Below are positions 1-7,340 of a DNA stretch of 64,000 bases, in pieces; position 1 is the first letter of the stretch, and each line of letters opens with the position of its first letter. The DNA is from PZPK01 sp965230795. GTDB lineage: Bacteria > Pseudomonadota > Gammaproteobacteria > Pseudomonadales > Oleiphilaceae. The notes under the pieces are model-generated. The model did no database searches, was not told where the DNA came from, and saw only the letters and a list, made by a program, of their open reading frames with translations. The stretch covers positions 2,790,001-2,854,000 of the forward strand of contig OZ246020.1 in assembly GCA_965230795.1 (NCBI GenBank), in the 5' to 3' direction. Position numbers and translations under genes: made by a program.

Positions 1-204
1 TTTCCGGTTTTCCGAAGTTGATTGTGGCGGGTTACATCAATCTTTTCCTTTTTATATGCGTGACTCACGCAACGCAATTTAAAATCAAAAGAGCTTTAAA
101 ACCCTTTAATTCCTGCTTACTGGCTGCGGGTAAAAGCGGACCAAATTTGAACGTAAATATCCAAAATACAATCCGCTTTGAGTGAGCGCTGAGTACAAAA
201 CAAA
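1..204. other. left-edge segment without a supported gene
   Basis: AT-rich sequence with no convincing coding frame. It contains a perfect 13-bp palindrome, GCGTGACTCACGC, at 58-70. It lies downstream of the minus-strand lipoprotein gene ending at 205, but no GC-rich hairpin with a T tract is visible. Confidence 0.4.
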
Positions 205-477
205 TTAATTTCGACTGAACCAGCACTTTTCTTTATTTTCGGGAATATCTGATTGCGCTAGATGCTGGCTTGAATTGATAGCGACAGTTTCGCCAACTGG
301 GGAAGGTTGTATGTTCGAATCTACTGCTTGACTGGTACTACGCCCCTCAGTCAGCGGGAGACTCTCAATCTGCGTTATGCCTTCAGTTACCGTGTTTGAA
401 CTTGCTCTTCCGTCACTACACGCACTTAATCCGGTTGCGATAACAGCGACGAATGAGTACTTGATGAGTTTATTCAT
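205..477 (-). CDS. small predicted lipoprotein, function unknown
   Basis: Encodes 90 aa from ATG at 477, chosen because AAGGATC lies at ribosome-binding distance and because it gives a normal lipoprotein signal: MNKL, a hydrophobic stretch, then LSAC, a lipobox with Cys near residue 20. A frame start at 498 would add seven charged residues before the signal. The mature part is Ser/Thr/Gln-rich and low in complexity, with no recognised domain. The protein is probably lipid-anchored on the periplasmic side of a membrane. It sits 51 bp downstream of the dehydrogenase gene on the same strand and could be co-transcribed. No function can be assigned. Confidence 0.6.
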   Translation of the reverse strand: MNKLIKYSFVAVIATGLSACSDGRASSNTVTEGITQIESLPLTEGRSTSQAVDSNIQPSPVGETVAINSSQHLAQSDIPENKEKCWFSRN

Positions 478-528
478 AATTTGATCCTTATAAACCATAT
501 TTTTCTAGTGCGCACAACGTCATTAGTG

Positions 529-1548
529 TTAGGCATTTATGTAGCTGTCGATTGATTTTGCAGTATCCAATATCATTTTGTTGAATGGAGTCGGCGCCCA
601 GTCGAAGGTTTGTTTTGTGTCGCTGATATCGGCCCTATAGGTTTTGCCAACATAGGGCAGCCAGCCTTTCATTTCGCTATTGAATTTCGCCAGCAGTTTG
701 ATAAGAAAGTTCGGTGCAACCTTGGTACTAACCTTGCTGTATCCGTTTGATTTCAATACTTTTGTTAGTTCTTGATAGGAATGCGCCTGTTCGGACGCTA
801 CGATAAACCTGCGATTGCGAGCCTGTTTGTTTTCCAGGGCGAGCACGTGGATCCTGGCAACATCCCTGATATCAGACATGCTGATACTCGCCTGAAGCAT
901 ACGCGGCACTTTTCCTTCCAGAATATTCTTCATCGAGTTCATGGATTCACCTTCAAGATTACCTGAGATAGTCGGTCCATAAATCGGTCCCGGGTGGATA
1001 GTCACCAGCTCCAGTTTGTTGTCGCCCGTCTGCTTATTCACAAACTCCCACGCGTTTTTTTCAGCAAGCGTTTTACTTTTCAAATAAGCAGAAATATTTT
1101 TGGCGTTTATTTGCGTCCAACTTTCCTGGTTTATGTTCTGATCGCCTTCGAGATCGCCCAGCATGGCCACCATAGAAGAGGTAAGTACGACGCGCTGAAT
1201 ACCGTTTCGTTGCGCGGCATTTAAAGCACGCAGCGTTCCCTGTACTGCTGGTTTTATCAATTCATTTTCATCCCTCTGTGCTTTTGAGCTGAATGGCGAT
1301 GCAACATGCATCAGGTAATCACAACCTTCGGCAGCCTCATCCCATCCCTCATCTCGCAACAGGTCTAATTTGCAGAACTCCAGATTGCCATTGGGCTCAA
1401 TTTGCTGAGAAATGGTGCTGACAATGTCGGTCGCTTTTGACACATTTCTTAATGAGCCTCGAACTGCATAGCCATGCTTTAAGAGTTCTACCGCACACTG
1501 CATGCCGACAAAACCCGAGATTCCCGTTAAAAGTACTTTTTTAGTCAT
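529..1548 (-). CDS. extended short-chain dehydrogenase (NAD-dependent epimerase/dehydratase, aldehyde or ketone reductase-like)
   Basis: 339 aa. The N-terminus has the Rossmann dinucleotide-binding motif TGISGFVG (about residues 8-15). The mid-region has a serine-bearing strand (VVLTSSMVAML) and the YLKSKTLAEK segment carrying the Tyr-x3-Lys catalytic pair. This is the dihydroflavonol-4-reductase/cinnamoyl-CoA reductase-like branch of extended SDRs, which reduce aldehydes or ketones with NAD(P)H; the substrate cannot be read from sequence. An SDR of the same branch lies at 40063-41106. The gene is divergent from an HxlR regulator, and the shared region holds two operator-like palindromes, so HxlR control is likely. 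Confidence 0.85.
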   Translation of the reverse strand: MTKKVLLTGISGFVGMQCAVELLKHGYAVRGSLRNVSKATDIVSTISQQIEPNGNLEFCKLDLLRDEGWDEAAEGCDYLMHVASPFSSKAQRDENELIKPAVQGTLRALNAAQRNGIQRVVLTSSMVAMLGDLEGDQNINQESWTQINAKNISAYLKSKTLAEKNAWEFVNKQTGDNKLELVTIHPGPIYGPTISGNLEGESMNSMKNILEGKVPRMLQASISMSDIRDVARIHVLALENKQARNRRFIVASEQAHSYQELTKVLKSNGYSKVSTKVAPNFLIKLLAKFNSEMKGWLPYVGKTYRADISDTKQTFDWAPTPFNKMILDTAKSIDSYINA

Positions 1549-1568
1549 TCTTTCTTCTCCAGATTTTT

Positions 1569-1612
1569 ACTTGCATTATGCAAGCTATATTATTTACTTT
1601 TATTTTGCAAGT
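1569..1612. promoter_or_regulatory. two operator-like sites between SDR and hxlR-type genes
   Basis: Site 1 at 1570-1584 is a perfect 7+1+7 palindrome (CTTGCAT t ATGCAAG). Site 2 at 1596-1612 reads ACTTTTATTTTGCAAGT and keeps the same outer bases. The starts of the two sites are 27 bp apart, about 2.5 helical turns. HxlR-family dimers bind such inverted repeats in divergent promoters; binding here is inference. Confidence 0.5.
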
Positions 1613-1649
1613 AGATTAGAATGCGTGAAAGATTTACAGGATCCAAACC

Positions 1650-2054
1650 ATGCCTCGACGTTCAGACTGCCCTATTTCAAATGTGCTAGATGTAGTAGGA
1701 GACAAATGGAGTTTATTAATACTGAGAGACATTCTTTTTTCTGGAAAGGAGTCTTATTCAGAGTTGCAAAACTCCGCAGAAGGTATCGCGACGAATATCC
1801 TTTCCAGTCGGCTAGAGCAACTGGAAAGCTACGGTTTGATAAGCAAAAGAACCGATGAGCAGGATAAAAGGAAAAAGGTCTATACACCCACTCAAGCTGG
1901 AATTGACATGTTACCTATTTTGCTGGAAATGATTGTTTGGAGTGGTAAGTATGATCCCAATACCAATGCGCCCAAACCTTTACTGGAGAGAGTAAAATCT
2001 GATCGTGATGGTGTGATTACAGACTTAATAACGAGCATTAAAAGTAAACACTAG
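1650..2054 (+). CDS. HxlR-family winged-helix transcriptional regulator
   Basis: 134 aa, typical for the family. The N-terminal CPISNVLDVVGDKWSLLILRDI is the HxlR signature, with the conserved Cys near residue 7 that senses thiol stress in some relatives. The ATNILSSRLEQLESYGLISK segment is the recognition helix, followed by the wing. It is transcribed away from the dehydrogenase at 529-1548, with about 100 bp between the start codons. It probably represses or activates that enzyme in response to an electrophile or aldehyde. The inducer is unknown. Confidence 0.88.
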   Translation: MPRRSDCPISNVLDVVGDKWSLLILRDILFSGKESYSELQNSAEGIATNILSSRLEQLESYGLISKRTDEQDKRKKVYTPTQAGIDMLPILLEMIVWSGKYDPNTNAPKPLLERVKSDRDGVITDLITSIKSKH

Positions 2055-2178
2055 TCCTTTTCGGCTTAATACTTGCGCTCGAATTTTATTTTGATTGTGA
2101 CCGCTTCCCTCACGATGCAGATGAATATTCTGAGTATTTGGAAACGAAGCTGCCTAGATAAATCTTTCTAGCAACATC

Positions 2179-3111
2179 TCACTCGCTATCCGCGACATCC
2201 ATTATCAGATGCCTTAACCATTTATGGCCGGCGTTGTGATGCAGCAAAGGGCTCCAGGCCATTTTCAATTCAAAGCTCGGGATTTCGAAAGGTGGTTCTT
2301 TGACAACCAGTTTTGCGCTCTCACTTTTCAAGCGTGCTGCGCGGCTTGGTAGTGTGGCCACCAGGTCATGCTGCTGCGCCAGCAGCATGGCAACCTGATA
2401 ATGTCGGGTAAATACACTGATGTTGCGCTTGCCGCCAATCCTGTCGAGGGCTTCATCTACCCAGCCCAAACGCTGTACATCCTGCGGATTTACCCCTACC
2501 CCCACTCCAAAACCGGTTTTACTGACCCAAATATGTGACGCTTCCAGATAGCTGTCCAAATCGAAGTTTTCTACCAGAGGGTTCTCGGGACTCATCAAAC
2601 AGGAGAACGAATCCGTCCAGATGGTTTTCTGGTGAAAAGACTGGGGCAACTTGTCAAAGCGGTTAATCGCCATATCGACACGCCCCTGCTCCACGTCTTC
2701 AAAGGAGACATCACTGGGGGTCAAAACATCGAGGGTAATATGAGGCGCTTTCTTTCGGACTTCACTCAACACGGCCGGTATCAGCGTGGACTCTGCGTAG
2801 TCACTCGCCATGATGCGGAAGACTCTGGAGCTGTTCACCTCAAACTCACGCTCGGGTTGAATCACCTTCTCCACCTGAAACAGAATTTCCCGCACTGCCG
2901 GTTTGAGTTTTAATGCCAGTTCGGTGGGCGCCATACCATCGCTGGTTCTGACCAGCAGAGGATCCTCAAACAGGTTGCGCAGTCGCTTTAGACCATTACT
3001 CATGGCGGGCTGGGTAATGCCTAAATGGTTCGCCGCTTTGGTAACGTTTTGCTCCCGCAACAGAACATCAAGGTGTACCAGCAGATTGAGATCAATGCGC
3101 CCCAGATCCAT
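2179..3111 (-). CDS. LysR-family transcriptional regulator
   Basis: 310 aa. The N-terminus (IDLNLLVHLDVLLREQNVTKAANHLGITQPAMSNGLKRLR) is a canonical LysR helix-turn-helix, followed by the dimerisation helix and a periplasmic-binding-protein-like effector domain from about residue 90. The start context and N-terminal wording resemble the NahR/NodD-type branch, which responds to aromatic or lipid-derived effectors; the effector here is unknown. No divergent partner gene is adjacent, as the next gene upstream, thiC, reads on the same strand. Inverted repeats upstream suggest autoregulation. Confidence 0.9.
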   Translation of the reverse strand: MDLGRIDLNLLVHLDVLLREQNVTKAANHLGITQPAMSNGLKRLRNLFEDPLLVRTSDGMAPTELALKLKPAVREILFQVEKVIQPEREFEVNSSRVFRIMASDYAESTLIPAVLSEVRKKAPHITLDVLTPSDVSFEDVEQGRVDMAINRFDKLPQSFHQKTIWTDSFSCLMSPENPLVENFDLDSYLEASHIWVSKTGFGVGVGVNPQDVQRLGWVDEALDRIGGKRNISVFTRHYQVAMLLAQQHDLVATLPSRAARLKSESAKLVVKEPPFEIPSFELKMAWSPLLHHNAGHKWLRHLIMDVADSE

Positions 3112-3128
3112 TAGTGTGAAGCCCCCGT

Positions 3129-3167
3129 ATTCATGTTATGAATGGATATAACCTTATCGTTTATATC
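3129..3167. promoter_or_regulatory. inverted repeats upstream of the LysR gene
   Basis: Two dyads lie 18-56 bp before the LysR start: ATTCAT gtt ATGAAT at 3129-3143 and GATATAA N9 TTATATC at 3145-3167. The second has the spacing of a LysR-type interrupted palindrome. An autoregulatory role is inferred. Confidence 0.4.
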
Positions 3168-3441
3168 ATACCCCGCAGCGGCACTGGGGAGAAACATGAT
3201 GATCCCCAAACACTCCGTCACGGAGCGGTAAGGTGATGAACAAGCCTTTTCTGGAGACAGCAGGAATCGACAGCTTCTGCATATGCGACCACCCTTAGTG
3301 ACACACCCGGCCAGTTGTGAAATTCCGTTTCCTGCGGCTGTCTGCGTTCTAAACTGGTTTCAACTTCGACGTCATCGAATGCTCTTCCGGTAGAGAAGAA
3401 AACAGGGACAAGATCCCTGCTTCCATCTTCAACATAACGTT
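3168..3441. other. thiC to LysR intergenic region
   Basis: Together with the operator stretch before it, this is a 330-bp region without a supported gene. A short dyad (TGGGGA...TCCCCA, about 3185-3208) is present without a clear T tract. Frames crossing it overlap the end of thiC and lack coding character. Confidence 0.4.
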
Positions 3442-5307
3442 CTAAACCTCGTGATACAAAGCACTGCCCTGCTCTTTGAACTTCTCTGACATTTCTTCCA
3501 TGCCTTTTTCCGCATCCTGCTGGTCCGCATAATCCCTGACTTCCTGGGAGATTTTCATGGAACAGAATTTCGGCCCGCACATGGAACAGAAGTGCGCCAC
3601 CTTGGCTGAGTCCTTGGGCAGGGTTTCATCGTGATAGGCGCGCGCCGTATCCGGATCCAAGGCGAGATTGAACTGGTCTTCCCAACGAAACTCAAAACGT
3701 GCCTTGGACATGGCATCATCATGAATCTGCGCCCCGGGATGGCCCTTGGCGAGGTCAGCAGCATGCGCCGCAATCTTGTAGGCAATCAGTCCCTGCTTCA
3801 CATCGTCCTTGTTGGGCAAACCCAGGTGCTCTTTGGGTGTGACGTAACACAGCATGGAACAGCCATACCAACCAATCAGAGCCGCCCCTATACCAGAGGT
3901 AAAGTGGTCATATCCGGGCGCAATATCGGTAGTAAGGGGGCCGAGCGTATAGAACGGCGCTTCATGACAATGCTTAAGCTGCTCCTCCATATTCTCTTTG
4001 ATCATGTGCATGGGCACATGACCCGGCCCTTCGATAAAGGTCTGAACGTCGTGTTTCCATGCGATCTTGGTTAGCTCTCCCAACGTGCGCAGTTCCGCAA
4101 ATTGCGCTTCATCATTGGCGTCCGCGACCGAACCGGGACGCAAACCGTCACCCAGAGAAAAACAGACATCATAGGCTTTCATGATCTCGCAGATTTCTTC
4201 GAAGTGCGTGTAGAGGAAATTCTCCTTGTGGTGAGCCAGACACCATTTCGCCAGGATCGAACCGCCGCGGCTGACGATGCCTGTTACTCGTTTGGCCGTC
4301 ATGGGAACATAGCGCAGCAACACTCCGGCATGAATCGTAAAGTAATCGACGCCCTGCTCTGCCTGTTCGATCAGCGTATCCCGGTACAATTCCCAGGTGA
4401 GATCCTCGGCCACACCACCGCACTTTTCCAGCGCCTGGTAAATGGGTACGGTGCCAATGGGAACAGAAGAGTTGCGAATCAACCATTCACGGGTTTCGTG
4501 GATATTCTGGCCGGTAGACAGATCCATCACGGTATCGGCCCCCCAGCGCGTCGCCCAGACCATTTTCTCTACTTCTTCCTGGATAGACGAGGTCACCGCA
4601 GAGTTGCCGATATTGGCGTTGACCTTGGTGCGGAAATTCCGACCGATGATCATCGGTTCCGTTTCCGGATGGTTGATGTTATTGGGAATAACTGCGCGTC
4701 CCCGCGCGACCTCATCGCGCACGAACTCCGGGGTAATTATCTTTGGAATAGACGCACCAAAGCTCTGACCGGGATGTTGGCTTGCAGCCGCCTGTTCCAG
4801 CTGGGCTTCGTTCAGGGCCAGATTTTCACGAATGGCAATGTATTCCATCTCCGGCGTAATAATGCCCTGTCGTGCGTAATGGAGCTGACTGACATTCTGT
4901 CCGGATTTCGCTCGACGAGGCTGGCGCTTGTATTCAAAGCGCAAACCGTCAAGAGCAAGGTTGTTATCGCGAACATTGGCATAACTCGAACTGAAACCGG
5001 ACAGCAGTTCTGTGTCCTGCCGCTCTTCAATCCAGGCCTGGCGCATGGGAGACAAACCCTTACGCACATCAATCTCAATATCAGGATCGGTATAGGGGCC
5101 CGAGGTATCATAAATCCGAACGGGTGGATTCAGTTCTTTGGAACCATCAGCCAGAGTGGTAGGACTCAGTTCGATCTCACGCATTCCCACGCGAATATCG
5201 GGACGGGAACCGTTCACGTATAACTTGCTGGATGCCGGAAAAGGTTGGGTAGACAGTGCATCGACCTGCGCACTTTCACTGAGTTTCTGATGGGTATCGG
5301 TCTTCAT
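3442..5307 (-). CDS. thiC: phosphomethylpyrimidine synthase ThiC
   Basis: 621 aa. ThiC is a radical-SAM enzyme that rearranges 5-aminoimidazole ribotide into HMP-phosphate, the pyrimidine precursor of thiamine. The C-terminal cluster motif CSMCGPKFC (Cys574, Cys577, Cys582) that binds the 4Fe-4S centre is intact, and the HAGVLLRYVPMTAKRVTGIVSRGG region is typical. The ATG at 5307 is preferred because CTGGAG lies upstream at good spacing and 621 aa is the normal length; the frame also opens at 5418, which would lie inside the riboswitch expression platform. It is a single-gene unit controlled by the TPP riboswitch just upstream. Confidence 0.97.
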   Translation of the reverse strand: MKTDTHQKLSESAQVDALSTQPFPASSKLYVNGSRPDIRVGMREIELSPTTLADGSKELNPPVRIYDTSGPYTDPDIEIDVRKGLSPMRQAWIEERQDTELLSGFSSSYANVRDNNLALDGLRFEYKRQPRRAKSGQNVSQLHYARQGIITPEMEYIAIRENLALNEAQLEQAAASQHPGQSFGASIPKIITPEFVRDEVARGRAVIPNNINHPETEPMIIGRNFRTKVNANIGNSAVTSSIQEEVEKMVWATRWGADTVMDLSTGQNIHETREWLIRNSSVPIGTVPIYQALEKCGGVAEDLTWELYRDTLIEQAEQGVDYFTIHAGVLLRYVPMTAKRVTGIVSRGGSILAKWCLAHHKENFLYTHFEEICEIMKAYDVCFSLGDGLRPGSVADANDEAQFAELRTLGELTKIAWKHDVQTFIEGPGHVPMHMIKENMEEQLKHCHEAPFYTLGPLTTDIAPGYDHFTSGIGAALIGWYGCSMLCYVTPKEHLGLPNKDDVKQGLIAYKIAAHAADLAKGHPGAQIHDDAMSKARFEFRWEDQFNLALDPDTARAYHDETLPKDSAKVAHFCSMCGPKFCSMKISQEVRDYADQQDAEKGMEEMSEKFKEQGSALYHEV

Positions 5308-5395
5308 GTTTCGCTCCAGAGGATTCGTGAGCGGTTGCACCGGCCGCGCTGCTGTGGAAGCAGAAGCGATAACGAGAAAGAAACGATACGGCCTG

Positions 5396-5503
5396 TTCCC
5401 TACGTTGGTGCTAACCAAATCAGGTTCAACGGGTCCCGCAGTGCCAACAAAACAGGGTTCTGCGATCTCAGCCCAGATTCAAACGGGCTCCCCGACAAGT
5501 CTG
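5396..5503 (-). ncRNA. TPP (THI element) riboswitch
   Basis: Reading the minus strand from about 5503, the conserved parts appear in order: CTTGTCGGGGAGCC (P1/P2), GGGCTGAGA (the CTGAGA pyrimidine-sensor loop), CCCGTTGAACCTGAT, GGTTAG and CCAACGTAGGGAA. The element ends about 90 bases before the thiC ATG. In proteobacteria it represses thiC translation or transcription when thiamine pyrophosphate binds. Confidence 0.95.
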
Positions 5504-5600
5504 GAGGATTGTAGGCCATAAAGACCCGACATTGCCATCCTTTGCGAACCGAAATCTCTATTCATTTTCCCTCATATATTCAAAGGGGATAGTGAAGCGA

Positions 5601-6338
5601 TTATTCGACTTCGAATTCCAGATAAAGATCAGGTTCCAGTTCGTAATAGCGGCCGCTGCGCTTCAGCTCTTTCAACACAGTTGAGAGGCGCTGCAGGAAT
5701 TGCGCGTTTTTATCATTGTTGTAGCAGGTAATACGATCAAAATTTTTAACCAGCGGCTTATCAGGATTGTAATTCAGCTGGCTGACGTGAGGCTTTATAT
5801 CCGGCAGTGCTGCAATCATGTAATCGATGCGTTGAAGCGACAATAGCTTCAGATTGGTTTCATCACTGTGCACGAAGTCCAATGATATCTCCGCATCCAA
5901 TACATGCCGATAATATCGCTCGTGGCCCAGTACCGCCCCCACAATGCTTCGTTTTAGTTGTTCAGTCGTTGGCAGCACGACATGCTTCGGCGCAAATACA
6001 TAGTAGGCAAAGGCACCAAGGGGATAGCTGGAGATAATCACATCCTTCCCCAGCTTCTCCTCCAGAACCGAGGTAAACGAATAGATGCAGTCAAAATGCT
6101 GCTTCTCAAACTCTATCAGCGCCCGCTTGTACGGCATGAAGGACTCGCGCACCTGACCGTCAATCCTTGGGAGCGCCAGAGCAATAATACGCTGGTAATA
6201 GCCAGCCCCGTCTTCCTCAACGAGATTGGTAATCAGCGGTGCAGCAAGGCGAATAGGTGTTTTGACGGTTGAAGGAGTTTCAGCCCCAACATGCATGGAC
6301 AGACACAAGAGAGAAAAAATCAGGGATTTCCGTATCAT
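5601..6338 (-). CDS. periplasmic solute-binding protein, family 3-like
   Basis: 245 aa with a signal peptide (MIRKSLIFSLLCLSMHVGA, cleavage about residue 19). The body follows the family 3 periplasmic binding fold: YYQRIIALALPRIDGQVRESFMPYKRALIEFEKQHFDC matches the segment that scans for amino-acid-like ligands. No permease or ATPase gene is adjacent, so it may belong to a remote transporter, a chemosensory system, or be one of the stand-alone family 3 proteins common in gammaproteobacteria. It reads on the same strand as thiC but upstream of the riboswitch, so it is an independent unit. The protein at 19759-20520 has the same type of architecture. Confidence 0.75.
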   Translation of the reverse strand: MIRKSLIFSLLCLSMHVGAETPSTVKTPIRLAAPLITNLVEEDGAGYYQRIIALALPRIDGQVRESFMPYKRALIEFEKQHFDCIYSFTSVLEEKLGKDVIISSYPLGAFAYYVFAPKHVVLPTTEQLKRSIVGAVLGHERYYRHVLDAEISLDFVHSDETNLKLLSLQRIDYMIAALPDIKPHVSQLNYNPDKPLVKNFDRITCYNNDKNAQFLQRLSTVLKELKRSGRYYELEPDLYLEFEVE

Positions 6339-6430
6339 CGATTTACGGTCAGAGTGGCTACCAATTGAGTTTAGCCCAAGCCTCTGAAATGTGCAGCGTC
6401 AATGACCGCAATAATGGCGAAATTGACGGA

Positions 6431-6988
6431 TTAAAGACAGCTTAAGTATTCAACTGCCACATCCTGATCCAGATAGGCCATTCCCAAAACCCGGATATAA
6501 TCTTCCCGATCAATAGTACTTAGATCCAGCTCAGGGAATTCCTGACCCGAAGCCGCATAGCGCGCTTTGAGAAACTCCAGATACTCACCACCACCGTGAA
6601 CAATCAGCATACCAGCAGCCCCCACATCGGGCTTCACTTTAGCTAGCTGTTCTTTCGGCAAAGCCAGCTCAAATACAACCGGCTCTTCTTCACCTTCAAC
6701 GCGTACACTGCGCTTGCGCACGGTTTCCTGTGCCCAGAAATAGGCCAGCTCTTTGCTTTGCGTAAGAAATACCGGCTCAATGGTTTCGGTAAAGTTGTTA
6801 CCGATGGTTGCCATAGTACTCTTGGCCGCCTGATTCATGGCCTTGTCACCGGAACGTTTTAATCCCTCTTGCTGAATGGACTCAACCAGTGCAGAAGAGG
6901 TGCCGTGGTACCACTTGTCACCAGTAACAATACCGTTCTCGCCGATCAGCTTATCTAAATCCTGAAGGTGGGATGGAGAGTGTGTCAT
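6431..6988 (-). CDS. hypothetical protein, possible ADP-ribosyltransferase fold
   Basis: 185 aa, no signal peptide, so probably cytoplasmic. The segment WYHGTSSALVESIQQEGLKRSGDK (about residues 26-49) and the later VFLTQSKELAYFWA resemble the H-Y/HGT start and the L-T/S-x-x-x-x-A-x-x-(W/Y)A strand of KptA/Tpt1-like and other ART-fold proteins. In that fold these bind NAD or a 2'-phosphate. The match is by eye and short; no complete catalytic triad is certain. The flanks are a binding-protein gene and a tandem array, and neither suggests a role. It lacks an obvious antitoxin partner. Confidence 0.6.
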   Translation of the reverse strand: MTHSPSHLQDLDKLIGENGIVTGDKWYHGTSSALVESIQQEGLKRSGDKAMNQAAKSTMATIGNNFTETIEPVFLTQSKELAYFWAQETVRKRSVRVEGEEEPVVFELALPKEQLAKVKPDVGAAGMLIVHGGGEYLEFLKARYAASGQEFPELDLSTIDREDYIRVLGMAYLDQDVAVEYLSCL

Positions 6989-7005
6989 GTCGTTCTCACA
7001 ATGTT

Positions 7006-7253
7006 GAAGCTAGAAGCTAGAAGCTAGAAGCTAGAAGCTAGAAGCTAGAAGCTAGAAGCTAGAAGCTAGAAGCTAGAAGCTAGAAGCTAGAAGCTAGAAG
7101 CTAGAAGCTAGAAGCTAGAAGCTAGAAGCTAGAAGCTAGAAGCTAGAAGCTAGAAGCTAGAAGCTAGAAGCTAGAAGCTAGAAGCTAGAAGCTAGAAGCT
7201 AGAAGCTAGAAGCTAGAAGCTAGAAGCTAGAAGCTAGAAGCTAGAAGCTAGAA
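7006..7253. repeat. heptanucleotide tandem array, (GAAGCTA)x35
   Basis: 248 bp of virtually perfect 7-bp repeats (unit GAAGCTA, about 35.4 copies). It starts 18 bp upstream of the start codon of the gene at 6431-6988 and ends about 40 bp before the aceA terminator. Period 7 is not a multiple of 3, so it is not evolved coding repeat. Perfect identity across units points to recent expansion by slippage. Confidence 0.98.
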
Positions 7254-7262
7254 AAGTATTTT

Positions 7263-7292
7263 GCTTCAGGCTTCGCGCGTCAAGCTTCCAGC
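7263..7292. repeat. degenerate heptads in inverted orientation next to the array
   Basis: Read on the minus strand this 30-bp block is a run of GCNNGAA-like heptads (GCTGGAA, GCTTGAC, GCGCGAA, GCCTGAA). It is the reverse complement of the array motif with drift, so array and block can pair as a long hairpin (about 20 of 26 positions). Confidence 0.7.
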
Positions 7293-7295
7293 ATT

Positions 7296-7323
7296 AAAAA
7301 AGGCGACCCGAAAGTCGCCTTCT
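7296..7323 (-). terminator. intrinsic terminator of aceA
   Basis: On the minus strand, stem AAGGCGAC/GTCGCCTT (7321-7314 with 7307-7300), six-base loop, then six T (7301-7296). It begins 18 bp after the aceA stop. Confidence 0.92.
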
Positions 7324-7340
7324 TAATGCCAGTCTACAAC

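Noticed and set aside
480..540. attC-like core (GTTAGGC on the plus strand) next to the SDR stop
   Set aside because: No matching second core at attC distance and no integrase; a single seven-base match is expected by chance.
3218..3580. 120-codon minus-strand frame overlapping the end of thiC
   Set aside because: Overlaps the conserved ThiC C-terminus in another frame and has no recognisable protein features.
7006..7253. possible CRISPR array
   Set aside because: Units are contiguous 7-mers with no spacers. The same holds for 51951-52117. No cas genes are present.
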